Shown here in pieces: positions 7,596 to 16,278 of a stretch of DNA of 55,616 bases; within the stretch, counting starts at the first letter, position 1; every line of letters begins with the position of its first letter. The notes beneath the pieces are model-generated. The model was not told where the DNA came from. It saw nothing but the letters and a program-made list of their open reading frames with translations, and did no database searches. Location of the stretch: NCBI RefSeq assembly GCF_002293435.1, contig NZ_DBDF01000205.1, forward strand, positions 21,872-77,487, written 5' to 3'. The position numbers were made by a program, and so were the translations under genes. The DNA is from Bacteroides sp. UBA939 (GTDB lineage: Bacteria; Bacteroidota; Bacteroidia; Bacteroidales; Bacteroidaceae).

Positions 7596-8825
7596 ATGAA
7601 AGAAGATCCGAAACATATCCGTATCAGCGAATACAATTATCCATTGCCGGACGAGCGTATCGCTAAATTCCCCTTGTCCGTACGCGACCAGTCCAAGCTC
7701 CTCGTCTACCGTCACGGCGAAATCTCCGAAGACCGTTTCACTTCACTCCCTTCCCATCTCCCTGCTGAAAGCCTGATGATATTCAATAACACGAAAGTGA
7801 TACAGGCGCGCCTGCACTTCCGCAAGGAAACCGGCGCCCTGATTGAAGTATTCTGCCTGGAACCGATAGAGCCGAACGATTATGTGCTCAACTTCCAGCA
7901 AACCGAACACGCCGCCTGGCTCTGCATGATCGGCAATCTGAAGAAATGGAAAGAAGGCACGCTGAAACGGGAAATGGCTGTAAAAGGGCAGCCGGTTACT
8001 CTGACCGCTACCCGTGGCGAATGTCACGGCACCAGCCATTGGGTAGATTTCCGCTGGAACAACCCGGAGATAACCTTTGCCGATATCCTCGAAGTATTCG
8101 GTGAGCTTCCCATTCCGCCTTATCTGAACCGTGAAACCCGGGAGAGTGATAAGGAAACGTATCAGACGGTTTATTCCAAAATAAAAGGTTCGGTAGCCGC
8201 GCCTACTGCCGGACTTCATTTCACTCCCCGCGTGCTGGATGCACTGCAAGAGAAAGGTATCGAACTCGAAGAACTGACCCTGCACGTAGGCGCAGGAACC
8301 TTCAAACCCGTAAAGAGCGAAGAGATAGAAGGGCATGAAATGCATACGGAATACATTTCCGTCTCGCGCAGCACGATTAAGAAGCTGATTGCCCACAACG
8401 GGAAAGCGATTGCCGTAGGAACTACCTCCGTGCGAACACTGGAAAGCCTCTACCACATAGGCGTTACGCTGCTGAAGAATCCGGATGCAACGGAAGAAGA
8501 GCTTCATGTTCAGCAATGGCAGCCTTATGAAACGGCGGAAGAGACAGCAAATATCACTTCCACAACGGCGCTGCAAGCTATTCGCGATTATCTGAGCCGC
8601 CACGGCATGGAAACCCTGCATACCAGTACACAAATCATCATTGCTCCGGGGTATGATTATAAGATTGTATCCGCCATGGTCACAAACTTCCACCAGCCGC
8701 AAAGTACATTGCTGCTACTTGTTTCAGCCTTCGTAAAGGGCAACTGGCAAAGGATATATGACTTTGCATTAAGCCATGATTTCCGTTTTCTGAGTTACGG
8801 AGATTCTTCATTATTAATACCGTAG
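7596..8825 (+). CDS. queA: S-adenosylmethionine:tRNA ribosyltransferase-isomerase (QueA)
   Basis: QueA transfers and isomerises the ribosyl group of SAM onto preQ1-modified tRNA, making epoxyqueuosine in the wobble position of Asp, Asn, His and Tyr tRNAs. Family signatures seen are EYNYPLPDERIAKFPLSVRD at the start, LMIFNNTKVIQARL, GSVAAPTAGLHFT, LHVGAGTFKPV, HEMHTEYISV, AVGTTSVRTLESLY and TNFHQPQSTLLLLVSAF. At 409 residues it is a little longer than the usual 350-360, mainly from insertions between about residues 75 and 130. The Nudix gene follows after 4 nt, so the two are probably cotranscribed. Confidence 0.95.
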   Translation: MKEDPKHIRISEYNYPLPDERIAKFPLSVRDQSKLLVYRHGEISEDRFTSLPSHLPAESLMIFNNTKVIQARLHFRKETGALIEVFCLEPIEPNDYVLNFQQTEHAAWLCMIGNLKKWKEGTLKREMAVKGQPVTLTATRGECHGTSHWVDFRWNNPEITFADILEVFGELPIPPYLNRETRESDKETYQTVYSKIKGSVAAPTAGLHFTPRVLDALQEKGIELEELTLHVGAGTFKPVKSEEIEGHEMHTEYISVSRSTIKKLIAHNGKAIAVGTTSVRTLESLYHIGVTLLKNPDATEEELHVQQWQPYETAEETANITSTTALQAIRDYLSRHGMETLHTSTQIIIAPGYDYKIVSAMVTNFHQPQSTLLLLVSAFVKGNWQRIYDFALSHDFRFLSYGDSSLLIP

Positions 8826-8829
8826 AATT

Positions 8830-9342
8830 ATGAACAGCGATAATAACCTGGAAATGTTTCCCCTTGTCGACGAACAAGGAAATATCACCGGAGCCGCTAC
8901 CCGCGGCGAATGTCACAGTGGCAGCAAACTACTGCACCCTGTGATACACCTGCACGTTTTTAACTCCCAGGGCGAACTCTATCTGCAGAAACGTCCTGAA
9001 TGGAAAGACATCCAACCCGGTAAATGGGATACTTCCGTAGGCGGGCACGTTAGTCTGGGCGAAAGCGTAGAAATGGCACTGAAACGCGAAGTATGCGAAG
9101 AACTGGATATCACCGACTTCGTTCCTGAAACCGTTACTCATTACGTCTTTGAATCCACACGCGAGAAAGAGCTTGTCTTTGTACACAAGACCGTGTACGA
9201 CGGCGAAATACATCCCAGCGACGAACTGGACGGCGGACGCTTCTGGACTATAGAGGAAATCAAGGGGAACATAGGCAAAGGTGTATTTACGCCTAACTTT
9301 GAAGGGGAAATCGGTAAGGTTATATCACTGGATGCCGGATAA
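8830..9342 (+). CDS. Nudix hydrolase
   Basis: The 170-residue protein has a full Nudix box, G-x5-E-x7-REVxEELxI, in the segment GGHVSLGESVEMALKREVCE followed by ELDI. The glutamates coordinate the divalent metal used to cleave nucleoside or other diphosphate bonds. The N-terminal part (FPLVDEQGNITG, TRGECHSG, HPVIHLHVFN) and PEWKDIQPGKWDTSVGGH resemble the YfcD/IPP-isomerase-like Nudix branch, so the substrate is open. It follows queA by 4 nt and ends just before a bidirectional hairpin terminator. Confidence 0.9.
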   Translation: MNSDNNLEMFPLVDEQGNITGAATRGECHSGSKLLHPVIHLHVFNSQGELYLQKRPEWKDIQPGKWDTSVGGHVSLGESVEMALKREVCEELDITDFVPETVTHYVFESTREKELVFVHKTVYDGEIHPSDELDGGRFWTIEEIKGNIGKGVFTPNFEGEIGKVISLDAG

Positions 9343-9355
9343 TATAAAAACAGAA

Positions 9356-9393
9356 GAGGCTGTGTCAAGAAACTCTTGACACAGCCCTCTCTT
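9356..9393. terminator. Bidirectional intrinsic terminator between the Nudix gene and glmM
   Basis: GGCTGTGTCAAGA (9358-9370) pairs perfectly with TCTTGACACAGCC (9374-9386) over a 3-nt loop. The hairpin sits between convergent genes, with A-rich sequence on the left and T-rich sequence on the right. Confidence 0.85.
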
Positions 9394-9414
9394 ATATTTA
9401 TTTGAATATCGACT

Positions 9415-10803
9415 TTACTTCGCCAATTCTTCAATCACCGTCATTATCTTCTGCCCGATTTCTTCAGCAGCTTCCGGCGTAGAAGCCTCACTGTACACAC
9501 GAATAATCGGTTCGGTATTACTTTTACGCAAGTGTACCCACTTATCGGCGAAATCAATCTTCACACCGTCGATATCATTGATTTCTTCATTCTTATAAAG
9601 CTCCTTCACCTTGGCGAGAATGGCGTCAACATCCGTTTCCGGAGTCAGGTCTATACGATTCTTTGCCATAAAGTAGGGCGGATAAGTTGCACGAAGCTCG
9701 CTCACCTTCTTACCTTCATGTGCCAGATGGCTCAGGAACAATGCGATACCTACCAATGCATCACGTCCGTAATGGCTTGCCGGATAAATAATTCCGCCAT
9801 TGCCTTCACCACCAATCACGGCGCCTACTTCTTTCATCTTGGTAGTCACATTCACCTCGCCTACAGCAGAAGCAAAGTACTCCTGACCGTATTTACGGGT
9901 AACGTCACGCAGCGCACGTGTAGAACTCAGGTTGGATACCGTATTGCCCGGAGTATGTTTCAGTACATAGTCGGCAACCGTCACCAGCGTATATTCCTCA
10001 CCGTACATCTTCCCGTCTTCGCAAATCATAGCCAGACGGTCAACGTCCGGGTCAACAACGAATGCTACATCAGCCTTACCGCCTTTCATCAGGTTCATAA
10101 TGTCTCCCAGATTCTTTTCCAACGGTTCAGGGTTATGCCGGAAGTCACCCGTCGGTTCGCAGTAGAGCTGCTCTACATGTTGCACGCCAAGTTGTTTCAG
10201 CAATTGCGGCAGAATAATACCGCCCACAGAATTCACACAGTCAATAGCTACGCAGAAATTCGCTTTCTTGATAGCTTCTACATCTACCAAGTCAAGCGCC
10301 AGTACACTATCAATATGTTTTTGATTATAGGTCAAATCTTTGCGATAAGAACCCAGATGATCTACGTCAGCAAAGTCGAATTCTTCAGCTTCGGCAATAC
10401 GAAGTACTTCGTTACCTTCGGCAGCATTCAGAAACTCGCCACGTTCATTCAGCAATTTCAAGGCGTTCCATTGTTTGGGATTATGCGAAGCAGTCAGGAT
10501 AATACCGCCATCGGCGCTCTCCATCGTAACGGCCAGTTCGGTAGTCGGCGTAGAAGCCAGGTCTATATCTACCACATCCCAGCCCATACCCATAAGAGTA
10601 CCGACAACTACATTCTTTACCATTTCACCCGAAATACGGGCGTCACGTCCTACTACAATTTTATTGCTTTTTACCGTACATGTTTTGCGGATAAGAGTGG
10701 CATACGCTGCTGTGAATTTCACAATATCAAGCGGATTCAAGCCATCACCCGCTCCTCCGCCGATAGTACCGCGGATTCCAGAGATAGATTTGATTAGAGT
10801 CAT
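9415..10803 (-). CDS. glmM: Phosphoglucosamine mutase (GlmM type)
   Basis: This 462-residue phosphohexomutase interconverts glucosamine-6-phosphate and glucosamine-1-phosphate for peptidoglycan and LPS precursors. The four family motifs are present in order: TASHNP with the phosphorylated Ser106, DPDVDR for Mg2+ binding, GGEGNGG for sugar recognition and RKSNTEPIIRVYSE for phosphate binding. Bacteroidetes GlmM proteins look like this and are sometimes annotated phosphomannomutase. It is convergent with the Nudix gene across a shared terminator. Confidence 0.93.
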   Translation of the reverse strand: MTLIKSISGIRGTIGGGAGDGLNPLDIVKFTAAYATLIRKTCTVKSNKIVVGRDARISGEMVKNVVVGTLMGMGWDVVDIDLASTPTTELAVTMESADGGIILTASHNPKQWNALKLLNERGEFLNAAEGNEVLRIAEAEEFDFADVDHLGSYRKDLTYNQKHIDSVLALDLVDVEAIKKANFCVAIDCVNSVGGIILPQLLKQLGVQHVEQLYCEPTGDFRHNPEPLEKNLGDIMNLMKGGKADVAFVVDPDVDRLAMICEDGKMYGEEYTLVTVADYVLKHTPGNTVSNLSSTRALRDVTRKYGQEYFASAVGEVNVTTKMKEVGAVIGGEGNGGIIYPASHYGRDALVGIALFLSHLAHEGKKVSELRATYPPYFMAKNRIDLTPETDVDAILAKVKELYKNEEINDIDGVKIDFADKWVHLRKSNTEPIIRVYSEASTPEAAEEIGQKIMTVIEELAK

Positions 10804-10871
10804 CAGGTTATAATTAATTTAGAAAATCAGATTATGTTATACCATTATACTATGACTATGATTATTCACAG

Positions 10872-11477
10872 TTATTTATATATCTGATACTTTCGGATAT
10901 CATAGTAGTAAGGGTATACGCTTTGCATTGCGTTATTGTGCCCCATCTTGGAAGGAACAATCAGTTTGACGTGTGCCATGTCACGCACATAGCTCAACGG
11001 CACCAACCAACCGGCAGGAACGGCGGACGATTGATACTTCCTATACATATATCCATCCATGAAAATACCGGCAATGGAAGAACTCGTTACCGTATATCTG
11101 AATTCATCTACTATTTGGGGGTCAAACAGATTAGTCAACGTGGTATCTTTTTCAACAAGACCATATTCCACAAAACGAACTAAGAGCAAATCATTATTCT
11201 TCATGGTATCGGCAAGATTTTCAGACCCTTTATCCACTATCTGCATATATACACCGCTGGCAAGCTGTACATACTCATTTTGTGATATATCCGTAGTTGA
11301 GTCGTTTCTATAAAACTCCGACTGAGATATAACCTTGATATCATTGTCTTTGATAAACGCATTGATAGCGCTTTTTTCTTCTTCCAGCATTTCCGCATAA
11401 GTCTTGGTGTCATCGCAAGCCTGGAAAGCCACGCTACATGCCAGCAAGGCTAAAAAGAACAATATAAGTTTCTTCAT
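10872..11477 (-). CDS. DUF4827 lipoprotein
   Basis: The 201-residue protein has a lipoprotein signal peptide with Cys at about position 21 (FQACDD). The mature part (KTYAEMLEEEKSAINAFI, LVRFVEYGLVEKD, PAGWLVPLSYV) is typical of the Bacteroidetes DUF4827 family, which resembles FKBP-type folds but has no proven function. It probably sits in the periplasm or outer membrane. It lies between glmM and the DHH phosphoesterase, with its own -7 box upstream. Confidence 0.85.
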   Translation of the reverse strand: MKKLILFFLALLACSVAFQACDDTKTYAEMLEEEKSAINAFIKDNDIKVISQSEFYRNDSTTDISQNEYVQLASGVYMQIVDKGSENLADTMKNNDLLLVRFVEYGLVEKDTTLTNLFDPQIVDEFRYTVTSSSIAGIFMDGYMYRKYQSSAVPAGWLVPLSYVRDMAHVKLIVPSKMGHNNAMQSVYPYYYDIRKYQIYK

Positions 11478-11501
11478 TATCTGCTATTTAGTAATTTCGT
11501 A

Positions 11502-11509
11502 CAAAAGTA
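11502..11509 (-). promoter_or_regulatory. Bacteroides -7 box for the DUF4827 gene
   Basis: On the minus strand this reads TACTTTTG (TAnnTTTG), 25 nt before the start at 11477. A clear -33 box is not seen. Confidence 0.45.
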
Positions 11510-11580
11510 TTCGATTTCATTGAAAGTAGAAAGCACTACGAAGAAACTTCGTATCTTTTAACCTTTGTACCTTGCTTTTT

Positions 11581-12618
11581 TTATCCTTTCGCATTGAGCA
11601 GAGGCTTAAACTTTTCCAAAGCACATTCCCAAACTCTCTTTGCTTCGTCCATCGTACCACAGAATTCACCGCCTGAGGCGTTCAAATGTCCACCTCCATT
11701 AAAGAATTCGGCAGCTATTTGGTTACAGGGAAATGTACCTACGGAACGAAGAGATACCTTGATTGTCGATTTCTCCGTATCTTCACGCAGAAAACAAGAA
11801 CAAGCTACCCCTTTAATGGTCAGAGGAATATTTACAAAGCCTTCACTATCCCCACGTATATAATCGAAATGTCCCTGCTCTTTCTTGGTTAATGAAATCA
11901 GGGCGGCGTGATAGTCGGGATAAACTTGCATTTGAGACAGGATATAGCCCATCAATCGCAGGCGACTTTCGGAATATGTATTATAAACTTTCCGGTAAAT
12001 ATCATCTTTGTCTATACCTTTAGAAAGCAGTTCGCCGATTATAAAGTAGATTTCACGATTATTCGAATTGTAAGTAAAACCACCCGTATCAGTCATCATA
12101 CCTGTATAGATACACTCCGCACATTCTTTCGTTATATCACCGAAATACCCCATACGGCACATCAACCTGAATACTAACTCGGAAGTAGAAGAAGCGCCCG
12201 GATGTGAGATTGTGATATCACAAAACTCTTCGGGAGACAAATGATGGTCTATTAACATCTTTTTACCTTTAGCAGCTTTTAAAGAATTTGCTATTGCCTC
12301 AATACGGCTCAAGGAGTTGAAATCCAGGCAACAGATAATTTCCGCTTCGGCTATCAGCTTGTCAGCAAAATCTTTATAATGATCATAGAGTAGTATATCT
12401 TTGCTACCCGGCATCCATTTCAGAAAATCAGGAAAAGCGTTCGGTACAATAACATTCGCTATCTTATCCTGCGAATTCATGAAGTGCCACAATCCAAGTG
12501 AGGAACCGATTGCATCACCGTCCGGCGCTACATGGGCAATGATAACAATTCTTTCCGCATGCCCCATCCATCTTTCAAAACGATCTATTTTAGCTTGCTC
12601 TATTACTTTGGTCAACAT
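11581..12618 (-). CDS. nrnA: DHH-family phosphoesterase, NrnA-like (oligoribonuclease/pAp phosphatase)
   Basis: The 345-residue protein carries the DHH/DHHA1 motifs: HVAPDGDAIGSSLGL (motif I Asp residues), CCLDFNSLSR, the signature LIDHHLSP, MMTDTGGF and the C-terminal DHHA1 glycine motif GGGHLNASGG. NrnA-type enzymes degrade short oligoribonucleotides and dephosphorylate pAp. The frame is open back to 12732, but the conserved protein begins at MLTKVIEQ (12618) and a -7 box lies inside the extension, so 12618 is chosen. Confidence 0.9.
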   Translation of the reverse strand: MLTKVIEQAKIDRFERWMGHAERIVIIAHVAPDGDAIGSSLGLWHFMNSQDKIANVIVPNAFPDFLKWMPGSKDILLYDHYKDFADKLIAEAEIICCLDFNSLSRIEAIANSLKAAKGKKMLIDHHLSPEEFCDITISHPGASSTSELVFRLMCRMGYFGDITKECAECIYTGMMTDTGGFTYNSNNREIYFIIGELLSKGIDKDDIYRKVYNTYSESRLRLMGYILSQMQVYPDYHAALISLTKKEQGHFDYIRGDSEGFVNIPLTIKGVACSCFLREDTEKSTIKVSLRSVGTFPCNQIAAEFFNGGGHLNASGGEFCGTMDEAKRVWECALEKFKPLLNAKG

Positions 12619-12691
12619 ATTCTTAGTTACTATTTGAAGATTTTTGCTCAACAATCGGAAAAAACTCCTCTCGCCTATACAATTGAAACGG

Positions 12692-12699
12692 CAAAAGTA
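12692..12699 (-). promoter_or_regulatory. Bacteroides -7 box for the nrnA-like gene
   Basis: On the minus strand this reads TACTTTTG, 73 nt before ATG 12618. It lies just past the 3' end of the HlyD-type gene, supporting an independent transcript. Confidence 0.45.
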
Positions 12700-12740
12700 C
12701 GAAAAAGTTCTGTAGTTGACGGAAAGTAACAAGAGTTTCT

Positions 12741-14051
12741 TTAGTCTTCGTATTCCATTATCTTCCTCAACGGAGCCAGTAAACGTTCCAACACATTCCG
12801 GTCTGCCAATATAATATCCGCCGTACCCTTCAGTTCACGTACGGTGGGGAGTGTTTTGCCATAATTTGTGCGCAAGCCCTCCGGCAAAGTGATTTCCACA
12901 ATATATACTCCGTCTTCTGTCGGAACCGGAGAAATGCTCTCCACTCTTCCTTTTACATAACCGAATTCCTGATCGGGATAATTATCCATACGTACATGTA
13001 CCTTCTGTCCTACCTGCACCTTTCCTGAACCTTGCAAAGGAAGTTTTGCCTTTCCAACCACTTTCGAGTCACCGGACGGTTGTACTACAAAAACCGTCTC
13101 CCCCGATTCCACATTCTGGTTGCGGCTCCAGACTGTCATAAAAGTTACCTTACCGGAAACCGGACTGCGAAACAAATAGTTCTGTTCCCACGAACTCAAT
13201 TGAGCCTCGAGCTGTTCAACTGCATTTTTCAATTCGAGTCTACGGTTTTGCTCTTCGTCATAAGCCTGTTTACCCAAATCTAACAAGTTTTCTTCCTGCT
13301 GCTCCAACTGCATTTCTGCCTGCAACAAACTCATGCCGGAAGTTTCTCTGGTACGAAGACTTTGCAGATAACGGCTACCCGACTCTTCAAATTCCGCCGC
13401 AATCATAGCATCTCCTTCAAAAAGAATGGAATCCCTGTCATACATACTTTGCGCCAATTTCATTTCCTTTTCAGTCAATGCGCGCTCACGCTGCACCAGG
13501 TCGAGATAAGAACGCTGTCCTGCCAACTGTTTTCTCCCGGCATTCAATTTCTTCGCATAATAATCCTGCTCAACAAAACGGGCATAATCCGAAAGAGCTG
13601 TAATGAAAGAAGCATATACAGACTGTAGCTCTCCCAACTGCAAACGTTTACCTGTAAAATATGCCGTTCCTTCATCCGGACTATAACCGGCCGATTTCCA
13701 TTTTTTCATAGAATCTGTCAACCACAGCACATCTTCCGTTACAGAGGTATTTTGAATTACCCCCAAACGTTCGCCCACCTGTACCATACCACCGTTATTC
13801 ACATACAAGGTATCAATCTTCCCCGCCGAGCGCGCCAGGATAAAGGCAGGAGGTTCTTCAGTGGTCAGCGTTACTTCCGCCTGCAGCACATCCGGATACC
13901 GAAATATCCAACACCCAACCAGTATAACGAACAGAATAACAAACAGTACCGTTATCCCCCATCTCACTACCCAGGGCGAAATATGATTCATAACTTCCTG
14001 CACCTCTCCGCTACGCAGTTCTATCTCTTTATATTTCTTCTCTTCTTCCAC
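12741..14051 (-). CDS. HlyD-family membrane fusion protein of the peptide exporter
   Basis: The 436-residue protein has a short cytoplasmic start, one membrane helix (about residues 28-50: WGITVLFVILFVILVGCWIF), a biotinyl-lipoyl-like half-motif (IDTLYVNNGGMVQVGERLG) and a long alpha-hairpin/coiled coil at about 165-300. The second lipoyl half (LFRSPVSGKVTFMTVWSRNQ) and a beta-barrel with GQKVHVRMDNYPDQEFG follow. This is the adaptor architecture of type I export systems. It starts (GTG) 19 nt after the C39 ABC transporter and is the last gene of the locus, so the two probably form one export channel with an outer-membrane partner encoded elsewhere. Confidence 0.88.
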   Translation of the reverse strand: MEEEKKYKEIELRSGEVQEVMNHISPWVVRWGITVLFVILFVILVGCWIFRYPDVLQAEVTLTTEEPPAFILARSAGKIDTLYVNNGGMVQVGERLGVIQNTSVTEDVLWLTDSMKKWKSAGYSPDEGTAYFTGKRLQLGELQSVYASFITALSDYARFVEQDYYAKKLNAGRKQLAGQRSYLDLVQRERALTEKEMKLAQSMYDRDSILFEGDAMIAAEFEESGSRYLQSLRTRETSGMSLLQAEMQLEQQEENLLDLGKQAYDEEQNRRLELKNAVEQLEAQLSSWEQNYLFRSPVSGKVTFMTVWSRNQNVESGETVFVVQPSGDSKVVGKAKLPLQGSGKVQVGQKVHVRMDNYPDQEFGYVKGRVESISPVPTEDGVYIVEITLPEGLRTNYGKTLPTVRELKGTADIILADRNVLERLLAPLRKIMEYED

Positions 14052-14070
14052 AGTTTTGAATTACAAATTT

Positions 14071-16278
14071 CTAATTACCCAGTTCCAATTGATTTTTCAC
14101 TAACTGATAATACAGACCTTTCTGTTCAGTAAGTTCCCGGTGAGTCCCCTCTTCTGCTATCTTCCCCTTATCCAACACTATGATGTTATCCGCATCCTTC
14201 ACCGTACTCAGTCTATGTGCCACAACCACTACCGTTTTCCCTTTATAGAATTCATGTAGATGTTCCATAATCTCACGTTCATTATTGGCATCCAACGCAT
14301 TAGTGGCTTCATCAAAAAACAGATAATCCGGATTCTTATAAACTGCACGGGCAATCAAGATGCGTTGCCGTTGCCCCTGGCTGATACCATTTCCTTCCAT
14401 ACCGATTTTCGTATTGTAGCCTAACGGCAAAGAATCAATAAAGTCACGAATGTTGGCAATGGTCACTGCATGACGCAAGCGTTCAACATCAATCTGTTCC
14501 TCGCCTACTGCGATATTCTGCGCAATTGTTTCGGAGAATATAAAACCATCCTGCATCACCGAACCGGTTCGGGCACGCCACAAGTGAGGATTGATATTTT
14601 CCAACGGAGTATCCTGTACCTTGACCGTTCCCTTATTGGGAGTATAGAAGCCAAGCATCAACTTTATCAGCGTAGTCTTACCACTGCCACTTGCCCCCAC
14701 AATGGCTGTCACCTTATGCTGGGGGATATGTACGGAAATATCATCCAACACATAATCCCTGTTTGCGCCATCATAACTGAACGACAAGTTCTCAATCCGT
14801 ATATCCCCCTTTTCCGGTAGAACCGTCAGTTTCGACGAGATATCCTGTTCCTCATCCCTTTTACCATGTATCTCGTTCAGACGCTCCAGGCTAATCTTGG
14901 CATCCTGAAACTGCTGTGCAAAGCCTATGAAGGAAGAAACCGGAGAACTCAACTGTCCAATAATATAAGTAAGAGACATCATCATACCCAAAGTCATCTG
15001 CCCATCTATCACAGCCTTTGCCGCAATAAATGAAATCACGATGTTCGTGGTCTGGTTAAAGAAGATGGAACCTACTTGTTGTACCTGTCCCAGCGCCAAA
15101 CCTTTTATACTGATCTTGAATAGCTTCACCTGTATGCGCTCCCACTGCCAGCGTTTCTGCGTTTCACAGTTATTCAGTTTGATTTCCTGCATGGCAGTCA
15201 CCATTTGTATCAAACTGCTCTGTTCTCCTGCCGCCTGTGCAAAACGGCGTATGTCCAATTCGCGCCGGTACTTCATGAAAACAAGTATCCAACAAACGTA
15301 CAAGGTATTGCCCAGTAGAAAAATGCCTAATACCGTGAGATTATAGTAGGCAAGTACAAAAGCAAAAATGAAGAAGTTGACAAACGAAAAGAGCGTAGTA
15401 ATAGAAGAACCAGTCAGAAAGGTTTTTATGCGTTCGTGGTCACCGATACGCTGCATAATGTCGCCTACCATTTTTGAATCAAAGAAATGCAATGGTAACT
15501 TCATCAATTTTGCCAGAAAATCAGATATCAATGATATGGTAATCCTCGTGTTGACATGCAGCAATATCCAGCTACGGATAAATTCTACCGACAGTTGTGA
15601 AACTGAAATTATGATTTGAGCTACCAACACCAGTATTATAAAGTTCAGATTACTGTCGCGTATACCGACATCCACCAACGACTGTGTAAGAAAAGGAAGG
15701 ATAAGCTGCAACAAACTGACAGTCAACATTCCCAATATCAATTGTATCAGTTGTTTCCGATAAGGGGTGAGATACCTCAAAAAGAAAAGCAATCCCCTTT
15801 CTCTAACTTCCGGTTCATCTTCACGATGATAAAAGTCGGGGCCGGGTTCTAAAATCAGTGCAGTCCCTACATCTTCCCCTTCCGCCTTTGTCGACAGCCA
15901 GCATTTCTTGAATTCCTGTTCGTTATAAGTCACCAACTGTTTTCCGGGATCGGCAATCCGGAGCCAGTACTCTCCCCGCTTCTTTTTAATGCCATAACAG
16001 ACTACAAAATGATTTTGATTCCAATGCAGGATACAAGGTAAAGGCGCATCGGAAATCAACTGATCAAATGATATATGTACGCCCGCTGTACGAAAACCAA
16101 TAGCCTCTCCCGCATCACTGATGCCTAAAAGGGATACTCCTTCGCGAGATATGAACGAACGCTCCCGCAATGTCTGCAATGAATAACTCTTACCGTAGTA
16201 TTTGGCAATCATCCGCAAACAGGTAGGACCGCAATCCATTGCATCCGCCTGGTGATAATATGGAAATGACTGTTTCAT
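14071..16278 (-). CDS. C39 peptidase-containing ABC transporter (PCAT, bacteriocin-type exporter)
   Basis: At 735 residues this has the classic three-domain plan. An N-terminal C39 cysteine protease (about 1-130) has Cys16 in DCGPTCLRM, His90 in NQNHFVVCYG and Asp110 in IADPGK. An ABC exporter membrane domain with six helices (about 165-440) follows, then a nucleotide-binding domain with Walker A GASGSGKT, signature ISQGQRQR, Walker B YLFFDEATNALD and the switch His in VVAHRLS. PCATs cut GG-type leaders and export the released peptide. The expected substrates, three GG-leader peptides, lie upstream. ATG 16278 overlaps the previous stop by 1 nt (TGATG), indicating translational coupling; a TTG one codon earlier is less likely. 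Confidence 0.94.
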   Translation of the reverse strand: MKQSFPYYHQADAMDCGPTCLRMIAKYYGKSYSLQTLRERSFISREGVSLLGISDAGEAIGFRTAGVHISFDQLISDAPLPCILHWNQNHFVVCYGIKKKRGEYWLRIADPGKQLVTYNEQEFKKCWLSTKAEGEDVGTALILEPGPDFYHREDEPEVRERGLLFFLRYLTPYRKQLIQLILGMLTVSLLQLILPFLTQSLVDVGIRDSNLNFIILVLVAQIIISVSQLSVEFIRSWILLHVNTRITISLISDFLAKLMKLPLHFFDSKMVGDIMQRIGDHERIKTFLTGSSITTLFSFVNFFIFAFVLAYYNLTVLGIFLLGNTLYVCWILVFMKYRRELDIRRFAQAAGEQSSLIQMVTAMQEIKLNNCETQKRWQWERIQVKLFKISIKGLALGQVQQVGSIFFNQTTNIVISFIAAKAVIDGQMTLGMMMSLTYIIGQLSSPVSSFIGFAQQFQDAKISLERLNEIHGKRDEEQDISSKLTVLPEKGDIRIENLSFSYDGANRDYVLDDISVHIPQHKVTAIVGASGSGKTTLIKLMLGFYTPNKGTVKVQDTPLENINPHLWRARTGSVMQDGFIFSETIAQNIAVGEEQIDVERLRHAVTIANIRDFIDSLPLGYNTKIGMEGNGISQGQRQRILIARAVYKNPDYLFFDEATNALDANNEREIMEHLHEFYKGKTVVVVAHRLSTVKDADNIIVLDKGKIAEEGTHRELTEQKGLYYQLVKNQLELGN

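Noticed and set aside
9532..10797. 421-residue plus-strand frame opposite glmM
   Set aside because: It is an antisense shadow of a gene with all four phosphohexomutase motifs.
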